46,093 nucleotides of DNA from Nostoc sp. FACHB-973 (GCF_014698115.1 NZ_JACJSJ010000067.1:1-46093), one strand, 5' to 3'; positions 16,572-24,462 are shown, counted from the first letter of the stretch. Program-made: numbers and translations. The notes: generated by a model from the sequence alone, not told the origin.

Positions 16572-16932
16572 AGTGAAGTATTTGTGAAAATAACAAGGTT
16601 CAGATACCGGATTTCTTAAAGAAGTCGGGGATCTGGTTGTTGATGAAGTTCAGTTTATATTCAAATTTTTCAGGAAATTCTCAGATGAAATTAATTTAAT
16701 TTAGATTGATTAGATATAAATTATTATCAGAGAGGCTTTGGGAATTGAGAGGAGAATCAAATAAAAAAATTAGCAAATTTTTGGGAATAGCTGTCTTTTT
16801 CAGTGTAGGTAAATAACACAGGTATTTTCAAACCAGCTATTCATGACAAAATCTCACAACCAAGAATGAAAAATTAATATACCCAACTCCCAACTCCCCA
16901 CTCCCTACTCCCTTCTTCAAAACATTAAAGCC
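16572..16932. repeat. Intergenic repeats between PLD-like and kinase genes
   Basis: An imperfect inverted repeat with AAGAAGTCGGGGATCT as one arm lies at 16602-16634; it is a dispersed element type and could serve as a transcript end for the PLD-like gene. C-rich units (CAACTCC, CACTCCC) lie at about 16884-16912, shortly before the kinase start. No gene is visible in the 361 bp. Confidence 0.6.
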
Positions 16933-18351
16933 GTGAAGCAAATTAAAAAAACTTGGCAAAATATAGATCCATTTTCATTACAGCTGCGCCTGACAATTGG
17001 GATTGCTGGTTTTTCGGCTTTGGTATTAGGCGGACTCGCTACATGGACGAGTTGGAAGACGCAGAAAATTTTAATTGATAATCATAAACATAACATAGAA
17101 CAAATAGCTAAACGTTTGCCGCGAGATGTGCAAATTTATAGTGAGATGATGCAACCTGAAACTGGGTTGCAAAAGGCTATTAATAATTTAGCAAATAACA
17201 ATACATTATTATGGGTAAAAAGTTCTGAAAATAAAATAATTGTACAATCTAGTACTTTAACTTTGTTATCTAATTCTATGGTATCTGAGTTAATGTCCTT
17301 AACTAAGATGCCGATTAAACCACAAATTTATAAAATTAATCAAAACTACTTTGTTTTATGTGGTGGTTCTGTAGAGGTGCGGGGTAAGTTACTGGGTGAA
17401 TTATTTGTAGTTAAAGATATTACCCGCGAACAAACAATCTTTGTGGGACTGGTGCAGAGTTTAGCTATTATTAGTGTTTTGGCTATTCTTATTTTAACAG
17501 TTGCGATCGCCATTTATATCAAGCATTCGCTACAACCTCTACGCCAGCTAAATCAAATGACTGCTGTGATTTCCGCAGAAGATTTAGGACAAGCACAATT
17601 ATATCTTGATAATGCACCCAGCGAAGTCAAAGAATTAGCTCAAACTTTAACCATGTTGTTATCGCGGCTTTCCCAATCATGGGAGCAAGAACGAGAATTT
17701 GTCAGTAATGTTTCTCACGAATTACGCACACCTTTGACCATTGTACATGGTTACTTACAAAGCGTTTTGCGGAGACAAAATAACTTAACCCAAACCCAAC
17801 AAGAAGCTTTAGAAACTGCTGCATCGGAAGCCGAACGTACTATTCGCTTGCTACAAGATTTACTGGATTTAGCACGAGCAGATAGTGGTTACTTGCATTT
17901 TCAGATGAAATCTTACGTTTTAAATGACTTAGTTGAAGAGATTGTAGTCATGGCAGAAAAATATAGCGATCGCCAAATTACTATCGAGTCCACAATTTAC
18001 CCAATTGAGGTGAAAGTAGACTACAGTCGTCTGAAACAAGTATTACTCAATTTGATTGATAATGCTGTTAAATATTCTGAAGCTGGTACACCTATAAATT
18101 TTAAGTTAGACCAACTTTCAGACAAAACAATTATTCAAGTTTGCGACAATGGTTATGGCATTCCTTTGCAACATCAAGCACGCATTTTTGAAAGATTTTA
18201 CCGTGTAGATGAATCTCGCTCTCATGCAACTGGAGGTTCTGGTTTAGGTTTATCAATTGTCAAGACACTTGTAGAAGGTATGGGTGGTAATGTGAGTGTA
18301 CAATCCAAGTTAGGAGAAGGGAGCATTTTTACAATCAGTTTACCAATTTAA
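16933..18351 (+). CDS. Membrane sensor histidine kinase
   Basis: A 472-aa EnvZ-type sensor kinase. Two membrane segments (about 18-40 and 170-196) bracket a periplasmic sensor of about 130 residues. A HAMP-like linker follows, then HisKA with the phospho-accepting His262 in NVSHELRTPL, then the ATPase domain with the N box NLIDNAVKYS, G1 box DNGYGIP, F box ERFYRVD and G2 box GGSGLGLSIV. It autophosphorylates and passes phosphate to a response regulator. The start codon is GTG. The likely partner is the OmpR-type regulator at 19770-20444, but 1.4 kb and a divergent DUF2808 gene lie between them. The signal sensed cannot be read from sequence; metal or envelope stress are typical for this architecture. 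Confidence 0.93.
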   Translation: MKQIKKTWQNIDPFSLQLRLTIGIAGFSALVLGGLATWTSWKTQKILIDNHKHNIEQIAKRLPRDVQIYSEMMQPETGLQKAINNLANNNTLLWVKSSENKIIVQSSTLTLLSNSMVSELMSLTKMPIKPQIYKINQNYFVLCGGSVEVRGKLLGELFVVKDITREQTIFVGLVQSLAIISVLAILILTVAIAIYIKHSLQPLRQLNQMTAVISAEDLGQAQLYLDNAPSEVKELAQTLTMLLSRLSQSWEQEREFVSNVSHELRTPLTIVHGYLQSVLRRQNNLTQTQQEALETAASEAERTIRLLQDLLDLARADSGYLHFQMKSYVLNDLVEEIVVMAEKYSDRQITIESTIYPIEVKVDYSRLKQVLLNLIDNAVKYSEAGTPINFKLDQLSDKTIIQVCDNGYGIPLQHQARIFERFYRVDESRSHATGGSGLGLSIVKTLVEGMGGNVSVQSKLGEGSIFTISLPI

Positions 18352-18367
18352 TTCATCAAATTGATTA

Positions 18368-18586
18368 TTGTAGAGACGGCGATTTATCGCGTCTTTGAAA
18401 TTTAGAATTTTAATCAAGAAACCTTCACTGAACCGTATTGCAACACACACTAGATTTAAATTTATTAACATAGCTTGAAATATTAATGCCGACTCTGTTA
18501 ATAAAGTCGGCACTTTTGAATATACAACAATACGCTTGGGTTAAGGATAATCGCTCTTTGAAGACGCGATAAATCGCGTCTCTACA
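18368..18586. repeat. Inverted pair of GTAGAGACGCGAT-type hairpins
   Basis: Two copies of the dispersed hairpin lie at 18368-18394 and 18561-18586 in opposite orientation. Each has arms of the type GACGCGAT/ATCGCGTC. The same family forms a larger structure at 29448-29512. The enclosed segment includes the terminator-like hairpin at 18487-18516. Confidence 0.8.
18487..18516 (+). terminator. Possible intrinsic terminator after the kinase gene
   Basis: TGCCGACT pairs with AGTCGGCA (8 bp, 10-nt loop) and is followed by CTTTT. It lies 136 bp after the kinase stop. The short T tract makes it a moderate candidate; read from the other strand it could also end the convergent DUF2808 transcript. Confidence 0.5.
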
Positions 18587-18659
18587 TGAGCGGTTTGGGC
18601 TGTTCTGAAATGTATTGAGATATAACTAAATTTTAGTCCTGAATTCTGAGTTCTGAATT

Positions 18660-19163
18660 CTAACCTTTATCAGCAATATCAATTCTCGCTGTTCCAATAG
18701 GAATGTCCCCGTTTAATCCAACTCTTTTAGCAGTTACTCCATAGAGTAGGATTTTTTCAAATGGAATTCTTCTTTGTACACCTATGAATTCTACTTCCAC
18801 AGAACCACCAGAATTTACAGGTTGCTCAAAGCTGATTGACACACGTTCTTTATTAATCTCTGTTTTAGCTGCAATTTCTCTACCAGATTGGTCTGTAATC
18901 CGAACTTTATTAAAGCTTTCCATCTGACTTGGTAACGAAATCATCAAGTCTTCCAAAGACATACCAACTACTGCCACTCTGATAAAATGAGTATCATTTC
19001 GGACGCCAGAGTTAGTGATATGGGGAACGTTTACTTTCAATGCTATTTTAGATACTGTATGTGTATCAGAGTTTGACTGTTGATACTTTACAGGTGTGGC
19101 TATAGCCGCAGCAGATGTAGTAAGTATTAGAGCAGATAAACTACCAAAAATTAAACCTTTCAT
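18660..19163 (-). CDS. DUF2808 family exported protein
   Basis: A 167-aa protein from the ATG at 19163, chosen because GAGG lies 9 nt upstream and the signal peptide then begins cleanly (MKGLIFGSLSALILTTSAAA). The frame is open to 19220. Cleavage is likely after about residue 23, giving a periplasmic or outer-membrane-associated protein. The mature part has the DUF2808 pattern: FNKVRITDQSGREI, VSISFEQPVNSGGSVEVEF and ILLYGVTAKRVG. DUF2808 proteins are nearly confined to cyanobacteria and their role is unknown. The gene lies inside the two-component gene pair in the opposite orientation, so it could be a target of that system. Confidence 0.75.
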   Translation of the reverse strand: MKGLIFGSLSALILTTSAAAIATPVKYQQSNSDTHTVSKIALKVNVPHITNSGVRNDTHFIRVAVVGMSLEDLMISLPSQMESFNKVRITDQSGREIAAKTEINKERVSISFEQPVNSGGSVEVEFIGVQRRIPFEKILLYGVTAKRVGLNGDIPIGTARIDIADKG

Positions 19164-19220
19164 GATCAAATCCTCGCTTTTGCGTGAACTAAACTTGTAA
19201 TTAATAGATTGCTGCATCAC

Positions 19221-19769
19221 TATGAGTTATGGCTGATGCATAAATTAAAGTATTCTGAGATTTAAATATTAATTTTCTTAGAAAAATATTTTATTGCTGA
19301 TAGCACAAAAAACCTTTAAATATAAAGGATTGCAGCTTTTTCAGCAAAAGCTCTAACTCTATTCAGGAAAAACTCATTTTTCTTACATTCATCCATACTA
19401 GAGTGGACTTACATATAAATAATTCATTATTTATTTCTGCAATCTAAGCAGAAAGTTAATTTATAGGGCTTCCTGCATGGGCGAGATACAGAAAAAATAG
19501 ATTTTCGTAGGGTAGCACAGCGGTGCTACCCTACCCATGTACTTTATTCAAATGAGAACTGCCATCAATTAGCCAACAGGAGACAATTTCCTCAATGACT
19601 GATACTGAATGATGTGGTTGCAGACATAGCGCAGATGAGAGAAAAATTTGAGCATCGGTTAATTCATTTAACACTTGCAGCGTTTTCAGTGAGAGTAAAG
19701 GTAAACTGCAATCAAGTTAGTTTACGGTAGCATTCTTACTTTGAAATTACGTATTTTAGGAATAAAAAA
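19221..19769. other. Intergenic region upstream of the response regulator
   Basis: This 549-bp region is divergent between the DUF2808 and regulator genes. It contains one member of the GTAGGGTAGCAC hairpin family (19507-19534, 12-bp arms, imperfect centre). No further gene or clear operator was recognised. The regulator ATG is preceded by TTTAGGAATAAAAAA, which contains a usable AGGA. Confidence 0.5.
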
Positions 19770-20444
19770 ATGACAGCCCATATTCTTTTAGTCGAAGATG
19801 AAGTCAAACTAGCGCGATTTGTAGAATTAGAACTCAGTAGTGAAGGATACAAGGTGAGCATAGCCCATGATGGCATCACTGGATTGACTTTGGCGCGGGA
19901 GTCATCGCCAGATTTAGCCGTTCTGGATTGGATGTTACCAGGGCTGTCGGGTTTAGAAATTTGCCGTCGTCTGCGAGCCACAGGTAGTTCAGTGCCAGTA
20001 ATTTTGTTAACAGCAAAAGATGAAGTTAGCGATCGCGTGGCAGGATTAGATGCAGGAGCCGATGATTATGTGGTTAAACCCTTCAGTATTGAAGAACTGT
20101 TAGCAAGAATCCGCGCTCATCTGCGTCGCACTCAAGAAACAGATGAAGACTTATTACAGTTTGAAGACCTAAGCTTAAATCGCCGCACTCGTCAAGTATT
20201 TCGCTCTAAAAGAAGCATTGAGTTAACAGCAAAAGAATTTGATTTATTAGAATATTTGCTTTCACATCCCCGTCAGGTATTTACTAGAGACCAAATTCTC
20301 GAAAAAGTCTGGGGTTACGACTTCATGGGTGATTCCAATATTATCGAAGTCTATATTCGTTATCTGCGCCTGAAATTAGAAGAAAATAAAGAAAAACGCC
20401 TAATTCACACAGTACGTGGCGTCGGTTACGCACTGCGCGAGTAA
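19770..20444 (+). CDS. OmpR/PhoB-family response regulator
   Basis: A 224-aa transcription factor with a receiver domain and a C-terminal winged helix. Receiver residues are Glu9/Asp10, phospho-accepting Asp53 in VLDWMLPG, Thr81 in LLTAKD and Lys103 in VVKPF. The output domain includes LTAKEFDLLEYLLSHPRQVF, the recognition region SNIIEVYIRYLRLKL and HTVRGVGYALR at the end, all standard for the family. It is probably phosphorylated by the kinase encoded 1.4 kb upstream and regulates nearby genes. Regulator-kinase pairs are usually adjacent with the regulator first; here the order is kinase, divergent gene, regulator. Which named cyanobacterial regulator it corresponds to was not resolved. Confidence 0.94.
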   Translation: MTAHILLVEDEVKLARFVELELSSEGYKVSIAHDGITGLTLARESSPDLAVLDWMLPGLSGLEICRRLRATGSSVPVILLTAKDEVSDRVAGLDAGADDYVVKPFSIEELLARIRAHLRRTQETDEDLLQFEDLSLNRRTRQVFRSKRSIELTAKEFDLLEYLLSHPRQVFTRDQILEKVWGYDFMGDSNIIEVYIRYLRLKLEENKEKRLIHTVRGVGYALRE

Positions 20445-20448
20445 TACC

Positions 20449-20547
20449 ATTTTGGATTTTAGATTTTAGATTTTGGATTTGGGCATTGTTTATTTCTCCC
20501 CCTGCCTCCCCTGCCTCCCCTGCCTCCCCTACCTCCCCATCCCCCCA
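20449..20547. repeat. AT-rich/C-rich dispersed module after the regulator gene
   Basis: ATACCATTTTGGATTTTAG, repeated GATTTTA units, then GGGCATT and CTCCCCCTGCCTCCC units. The same ordered module follows the Uma2 gene at 31482-31590, so it is a composite dispersed repeat. It abuts the stop of the convergent J-domain gene. Confidence 0.8.
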
Positions 20548-21201
20548 TCACTGATGAATGGCACCATCAGGCATAATTGCCCCAGCTAAGTTAGCACCAA
20601 TTAGTTTAACCAGAAGCCGTTCGCCAGAGCGAATCCGCGCTCCCGTTAAGTCAGCACCCCGCAAATCGGCGCCGCTGAGATCCGCACCAATTAAATTAGC
20701 AGCGCGTAAATTCGCCTCCCTCATATCCGCTAGAAGTAAATTTGCCCGAAACAAATTAGCTTCAGACAAATTCGCTCCTCTGAGGTTAACTTTGTGCATA
20801 AAAGTATCGCTGAGATTAGCACCGCTCAAATTGGCATAACTCAGATTTCTGCCAGATAAGTCTTTATTACTCAAATTTGCCCGACTGTAGTCTTTACCAC
20901 TCAAGTCAGGATTATGCTTTGATGGTGCATGACTTGTTTCAGGTGGTGTTTGGTGGTGAGATGGCGGTGAGTGATGTGTATGTGTAGTTTGATGTTTGGT
21001 TTTTAGAGAGCGCAATTTTTCACGAGCTTCATTTATCGCTTTGAGCTTGTCCTGTGCCTTCTGCTGTAAGCGGAGATTTTCCTTAGGAATGCGATCGGGA
21101 TGCCAAACAAAAACTAAATCTTTATAAGCCTGGTTCACTTCTTCAAGCGTTGCCCCAGGCTCCAATTCCAAAATTCTATAGTACCGCTCCAGATCGCTCA
21201 T
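20548..21201 (-). CDS. J-domain protein with pentapeptide repeats
   Basis: A 217-aa fusion. Residues 1-68 are a DnaJ-type J-domain with the HPD motif (His34-Pro35-Asp36) in VWHPDRIP, which stimulates Hsp70 ATPase. A His/Pro/Thr-rich linker follows (about 69-100). The rest is built of about 20 A(D/N)LxX pentapeptide repeats (ANLSG, ANLSE, ADLRG, ADLTG) that should fold as a right-handed quadrilateral beta-helix. The glycine/phenylalanine and zinc domains of classical DnaJ are missing, so this is a type III J-protein that may bring DnaK to a specific partner through the beta-helix. No signal peptide is seen. The fusion is known in cyanobacteria but its client is not. Confidence 0.88.
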   Translation of the reverse strand: MSDLERYYRILELEPGATLEEVNQAYKDLVFVWHPDRIPKENLRLQQKAQDKLKAINEAREKLRSLKTKHQTTHTHHSPPSHHQTPPETSHAPSKHNPDLSGKDYSRANLSNKDLSGRNLSYANLSGANLSDTFMHKVNLRGANLSEANLFRANLLLADMREANLRAANLIGADLSGADLRGADLTGARIRSGERLLVKLIGANLAGAIMPDGAIHQ

Positions 21202-21271
21202 ACGCCATTTTGGTGGACAATCAACTTAATTATGAGTGATACAGCGGTCTATCGGCTGCATCTTTTATATT

Positions 21272-21355
21272 TGGGGAATGGGGAGTGGGGAGTGGGGAGT
21301 GGGGAGTTATTATTCTTCCCCTGCCTCCCCTGCCCCCCCTGCCCCCTCATCTCCC
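21272..21355. repeat. Complementary G-rich and C-rich repeat blocks
   Basis: GGGGAGT units at about 21274-21307 are followed by CTCCCCTGC-type units at 21316-21355. They can pair into a stem, and the C-rich block runs into the 3' end of the zinc-ribbon gene on the minus strand. Confidence 0.75.
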
Positions 21356-21841
21356 CACCTCTCCATTTCTCCATCGAGCGATCGCTCTTAAATATACTGC
21401 AACTGGAATTTGATAAACTTCAATAAAAATCCAAACAATAATTGATAAATGTGACAAAAAAGTTAATATTGTCCAAATATATGGCATCCAGGTAATCGGT
21501 TCGTTGATGTTAGGAGGAAAATAATAAGCTACTACGCCAATTAAAGTAGTAGGAAGGACTACAAAAGCAGCAGCAGCTAGTCCATAACCCCAACCTAATT
21601 CGACGCCTTCTAACTGAGCTTCTGTCCAGCTAAATCCATTCCAACGCCAAACTAAGGGTGGTTGTCTAGAAGGCATCTTAATTTGCTGTAGTTCTAAGTT
21701 AACCGTAAAAATCTCTTGGCAAAAGTCACAAGCCATAGCTTCCATCAATGGCATATGAGAAATCTTACCTATCCGACAGACTGGGCACGGGTAAACTTCA
21801 TGATAGTCAAAAGATTTGGCTAAGATTTTGGGACTGGGCAT
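21347..21841 (-). CDS. Zinc-ribbon membrane protein of unknown function
   Basis: From the ATG at 21841 (MPSPKIL) the protein is 164 aa; the frame is open to an ATG at 21916, which would add 25 poorly structured residues. Seen: a four-cysteine zinc-ribbon pattern, CPVC followed by CDFC about 23 residues later, then WRWNGFSW, then two hydrophobic segments (GLAAAAFVVLPTTLIGVVAYYF and WTILTFLSHLSIIVWIFIEVY). It is probably an inner-membrane or thylakoid protein with a cytoplasmic metal-binding head. I do not recognise the function. The extreme C-terminus (WRNGEVGR) is encoded by repeat DNA, which suggests the original 3' end was altered by repeat growth. Confidence 0.7.
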   Translation of the reverse strand: MPSPKILAKSFDYHEVYPCPVCRIGKISHMPLMEAMACDFCQEIFTVNLELQQIKMPSRQPPLVWRWNGFSWTEAQLEGVELGWGYGLAAAAFVVLPTTLIGVVAYYFPPNINEPITWMPYIWTILTFLSHLSIIVWIFIEVYQIPVAVYLRAIARWRNGEVGR

Positions 21842-21916
21842 AATCAAACTGATGATTCTAAAAAGTTGATCTGGTGAATGAGGACTTGGGTAACAATGAT
21901 GTATGGCATTTCTCAA

Positions 21917-22714
21917 TTGTCTGGAATCAGCTTTCGCAAGGTAAAAACAGAAGTCAGGAAAATTAAACCTTTTAATTTTGGAATCTTAGCTGTTTGAATT
22001 TTTGAGGGACTAAGCCGCCGCTGTGAGTTTTCTCTGATTCCTGGGAATTGTCTGTATTTAGTCATCTGACACTTTTAAATTTTGCACCATTGATTTTTGA
22101 TTACTTACACTATTTATTCAGTTATGACATAACAATTTTTGTAAAGTTACATAACTCTAACAATGTCTAATCACAAGCCGCTTTCTTCTTCTAGACAGAT
22201 AAGCAACAAGCACTTCACTACACAAATTCTGACAAATTGAGGCTAATAAAGCTTAAAATGTAAGCATTTTGAATTTAGAGAGAAGTCTAAAACTTCTTTA
22301 AGGCAGGGTGCGGCGGCTTTGAGCTTAGACGCGCCAAGGGCGACTTGCCATAGGCATCACAACAGAAGTGATGAGTCAACGAATTTTGGATTTTAGATTT
22401 ACGATAGCGAAGCGTAAAGCCTTCGGCATAGCTTCGCTTAGAGCGAGTCCGCGAGCGTCTTTTGGATTCACCCCGCGCCACTTGCGGTGCGGGGCTTGGC
22501 GATGCAAGAATTTTAAATTTTGGATTTATTCCGCCCACAAGGGGCGGGGCATGAACCGAAATAATCTAAAATCTAAAATCTAAAATTGGCGCGGTCAATT
22601 TCGGGTACTCCTGTACAGAAAGCAAGCCAAGTTTAGCATCTCCTAGAAAAACGCTATAGTCTTGATTCCCCCAATTGTACTGAGTCTATCGCTTTTTTCG
22701 CTGTTGTGGGGGTC
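21917..22714. repeat. Gene-free region rich in degenerate dispersed repeats
   Basis: About 800 bp with no convincing gene. The part at 22262-22600 is a patchwork of known intergenic elements: a CTTCGGCATAGCTTCGCTTAG-like block, CCCCGCGCCACTTGCGGTGCGGGG (imperfect hairpin near 22471-22496), CGCCCACAAGGGGCGGGGC, and AATCTAAAATCTAAAATC units at about 22560-22586. The part at 21917-22260 is AT-rich and featureless to me. Confidence 0.6.
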
Positions 22715-22743
22715 TTGACACCACTAACCCTTCCTGTTAATGT
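22715..22743 (+). promoter_or_regulatory. Possible promoter of the aroF leader
   Basis: A consensus -35 (TTGACA, 22715-22720) is followed after 17 bp by a weak -10 (TAATGT, 22738-22743). A start near 22750 would give a leader RNA of about 440 nt ahead of aroF. The -10 match is poor, so this is tentative. Confidence 0.25.
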
Positions 22744-22841
22744 TAGTATACATAGCTTTATCCACTTCAAGTTAAATTTTCCAGCTAAAGCGCCTCGCAA
22801 ATGTTTAACACAAATTCCTACTTTTATTTTTGGCATAGGGT

Positions 22842-22922
22842 GGTTCACCGGGAGTGAATACAGTTTCCACATGGAAACCACCCGGTGAACCGCAGAGCGA
22901 ACTCTGCGGTTTTTGTTTTTTT
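22842..22922 (+). ncRNA. Structured leader RNA domain with its own intrinsic terminator
   Basis: A long stem is formed by GGTTCACCGGG (22842-22852) and CCCGGTGAACC (22881-22891), with an inner GTTTCC/GGAAAC hairpin (22863-22878). It overlaps by 3 nt a strong terminator: ACCGCAGAG (22889-22897), loop CGAA, CTCTGCGGT (22902-22910), then TTTTG and seven T. The two structures compete for 22889-22891. It could be a regulatory leader element upstream of the aromatic leader peptide, or a terminated small RNA. No known riboswitch class was recognised. Confidence 0.65.
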
Positions 22923-22937
22923 AAGGAGAATTTCATC

Positions 22938-23003
22938 GTGACGACTTATTTCGGTAGTTGGTTTTACGGCTTCTACTTTTGGCCCAGATATGGTTCCGGG
23001 TAG
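22938..23003 (+). CDS. Aromatic-rich leader peptide (attenuation) of aroF
   Basis: A 21-codon frame starting at GTG, with the strong ribosome-binding site AAGGAGA (22923-22929) placed 8 nt upstream. The peptide begins MTTYFGSWFYG and ends FWPRYGSG. Ten of 21 residues are aromatic: Tyr 4, 10, 13, 18; Phe 5, 9, 12, 14; Trp 8, 15. It stops at TAG 29 nt before an intrinsic terminator that precedes the DAHP synthase gene, the first enzyme of aromatic amino acid synthesis. The last codons (22993-23000, GTTCCGGG) can pair with the left arm of that terminator (23033-23040) and would prevent it. This is the classical layout in which ribosome stalling at scarce Phe, Tyr or Trp codons allows read-through. 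The frame is too short to be found by default gene callers. The role is inferred, not tested. Confidence 0.85.
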   Translation: MTTYFGSWFYGFYFWPRYGSG

Positions 23004-23031
23004 ATAGCGTCATGCCAATGAGTCACAACGC

Positions 23032-23066
23032 GCCCGGAACTTCTCAAAGGTTCCGGGCTTTTTTTT
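23032..23066 (+). terminator. Attenuator terminator of aroF
   Basis: GCCCGGAAC (23032-23040) pairs with GTTCCGGGC (23050-23058) around a 9-nt loop, followed by eight T. This is a textbook rho-independent terminator. Its left arm can instead pair with GTTCCGGG at 22993-23000 inside the leader peptide frame, helped by GCGT (23007-23010) with ACGC (23028-23031), forming an antiterminator. A ribosome at the leader stop codon would cover the upstream arm and favour termination. Confidence 0.88.
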
Positions 23067-23173
23067 AGTGGGGATTGGGTATTGGGGACTGGGGACTGGG
23101 GACTGTTTTCTTAATACCCAATACCCAATGCCCAATACCCAATACCCAATCCCCAATCCCCAATCCCCAATAC
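23067..23173. repeat. GGGGACT and AATACCC repeat blocks upstream of aroF
   Basis: G-rich units (GGGGACT, about 23070-23102) and C-rich units (AATACCC and AATCCCC, about 23115-23172), period 7, lie between the attenuator and the aroF ribosome-binding site. They could pair into a long stem in the mRNA just before the start codon. Confidence 0.8.
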
Positions 23174-23190
23174 TTCAGGAAAATTAAACC

Positions 23191-24063
23191 ATGATTAACG
23201 CTAAACTTGCTGCAAAATCCCATTCCAACCACCAGACAATCGTTAAAATTTCAGAAAAAGTGGCTTTCGGCGGCGAAGAATTGGTAATTATCGGCGGCCC
23301 CTGTACCGTTGAAAGCTGGGAACAAATGGAGACAGTGGCACAAAAGCTATCTCCTGCATCGGTACAAGCCTTACGTGGCGGTGTCTACAAACCTCGGACA
23401 TCTCCCTACGCTTTCCAAGGTATGGGCGAGTCGGGATTGGAAATTTTGGCGAGGGTACGATCGCACTATAATATGCCAGTTGTTACTGAGGTGATGTCAA
23501 TTTCCCAAATTGAAGCGATCGCCACCCACGCTGATATGCTTCAAGTAGGTAGCCGCAATATGCAAAACTTCGATTTGCTCAAAGCTTTAGGGCAAGCTGG
23601 TAAACCGATACTACTCAAGCGCGGTTTAGCAGCGACAATTGAAGAATTCGTTATGGCAGCTGAATATATTCTCAGCCACGGTAATCCTGATGTGGTGTTG
23701 TGCGAAAGGGGTATCCGCAGTTTCGATGATTACACCCGCAATGTCCTAGATTTGGGCGCAGTCGCAGCACTCAAACAAATAACTCACCTACCTGTGATTG
23801 TAGATCCTTCCCATGCCGTAGGTAAACGGGAATTGGTAGCACCTGTAGCTAGAGGTGCGATCGCTTGCGGGGCAGATGGGTTAATAATTGAGTGTCACCC
23901 AGAACCAGAAAAATCTGTTTCTGATGCTCGTCAAGCACTTTCTTTAGAAGATATGGTGCATTTGGTTGATAGTTTAAAACTTGTAGCAACAGCCGTTGGG
24001 CGCAGCATATCACAAACAAAAGGGGTGGGTTCTAAACTTACCCCTTTTGTTTGTGCGGCTTGA
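23191..24063 (+). CDS. aroF: 3-deoxy-7-phosphoheptulonate (DAHP) synthase
   Basis: A 290-aa DAHP synthase of the short type-I-beta class related to KDO-8-phosphate synthase. It joins phosphoenolpyruvate and erythrose-4-phosphate in the first step of the shikimate pathway. Seen: IIGGPCTVES, ALRGGVYKPRTSPYAFQG (substrate-binding KPRTSP), LQVGSRNMQNFDLLKALG, LCERGIRSF, and VDPSHAVGKR (metal and substrate ligands). There is no ACT or chorismate-mutase regulatory domain, which makes transcript-level control by the upstream aromatic leader peptide a sensible alternative to feedback inhibition. The ATG has AGGA about 10 nt upstream. The C-terminal tail SQTKGVGSKLTPFVCAA is encoded by a perfect inverted repeat and is probably not part of the conserved enzyme core. 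Cyanobacteria often have more than one DAHP synthase. Confidence 0.95.
   Translation: MINAKLAAKSHSNHQTIVKISEKVAFGGEELVIIGGPCTVESWEQMETVAQKLSPASVQALRGGVYKPRTSPYAFQGMGESGLEILARVRSHYNMPVVTEVMSISQIEAIATHADMLQVGSRNMQNFDLLKALGQAGKPILLKRGLAATIEEFVMAAEYILSHGNPDVVLCERGIRSFDDYTRNVLDLGAVAALKQITHLPVIVDPSHAVGKRELVAPVARGAIACGADGLIIECHPEPEKSVSDARQALSLEDMVHLVDSLKLVATAVGRSISQTKGVGSKLTPFVCAA
24011..24055 (+). terminator. Inverted repeat embedded in the 3' end of aroF
   Basis: Perfect 16-nt arms (24011-24026 and 24040-24055; left arm CACAAACAAAAGGGGT) around a 13-nt loop, lying wholly inside the coding region and ending 5 bp before the stop codon TGA. The right arm carries TTTTGTTTG. It is a strong hairpin and may act as a transcript end, but it has no uninterrupted T run after the stem. 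Confidence 0.6.
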
Positions 24064-24110
24064 ATAAAATATTAACTTCACTCTCATATACAGGTAAATG
24101 AAGTACACAG

Positions 24111-24138
24111 GTAGGGGCACAACATGTTGTGCCCCTAC
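24111..24138. repeat. Perfect GTAGGGGCACAACA palindrome
   Basis: Two 14-nt arms without a loop, 47 bp after aroF. It belongs to the same dispersed hairpin family as 5794-5827, 19507-19534 and 37197-37225. The remainder of 24139-24462 is AT-rich with nothing recognisable. Confidence 0.85.
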
Positions 24139-24462
24139 AATTATCTATACCTCAGGACTGTTGCAATTTGCTGATAAATAATCAGATATTTGCAATTTAA
24201 TTATGTTTAATTTTTTCAAAATGTCACAACATATTCACACCAAAGTCAAACCAGATTCACAAAAATTTCTCTCTTGAGAGCTAGGCTAAACAAGCAATTA
24301 TTAGTATGCTAATATTTAGAATAACTAACATTAAGTTAATCTACTAAAAATTGATCGCAACGATTTTGCTGAAAATGCAATGTCTGGCAACAAACCCTAT
24401 CCTTTGGGGAATGGGTGAAGCTCGTTCTGATAATTAATTACTTATTAAAACTAGGCGATCGC

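Noticed and set aside
22842..22922. T-box or known metabolite riboswitch upstream of aroF
   Set aside because: No T-box consensus or recognised riboswitch core was visible, and T-box elements are mainly found in Firmicutes; kept only as a structured leader of unknown class.
22854..23003. A longer peptide starting at GTG 22854 and running through to the aromatic leader stop
   Set aside because: The frame is open, but it would cross a strong terminator hairpin and lacks a ribosome-binding site, whereas the GTG at 22938 has AAGGAGA at good spacing.
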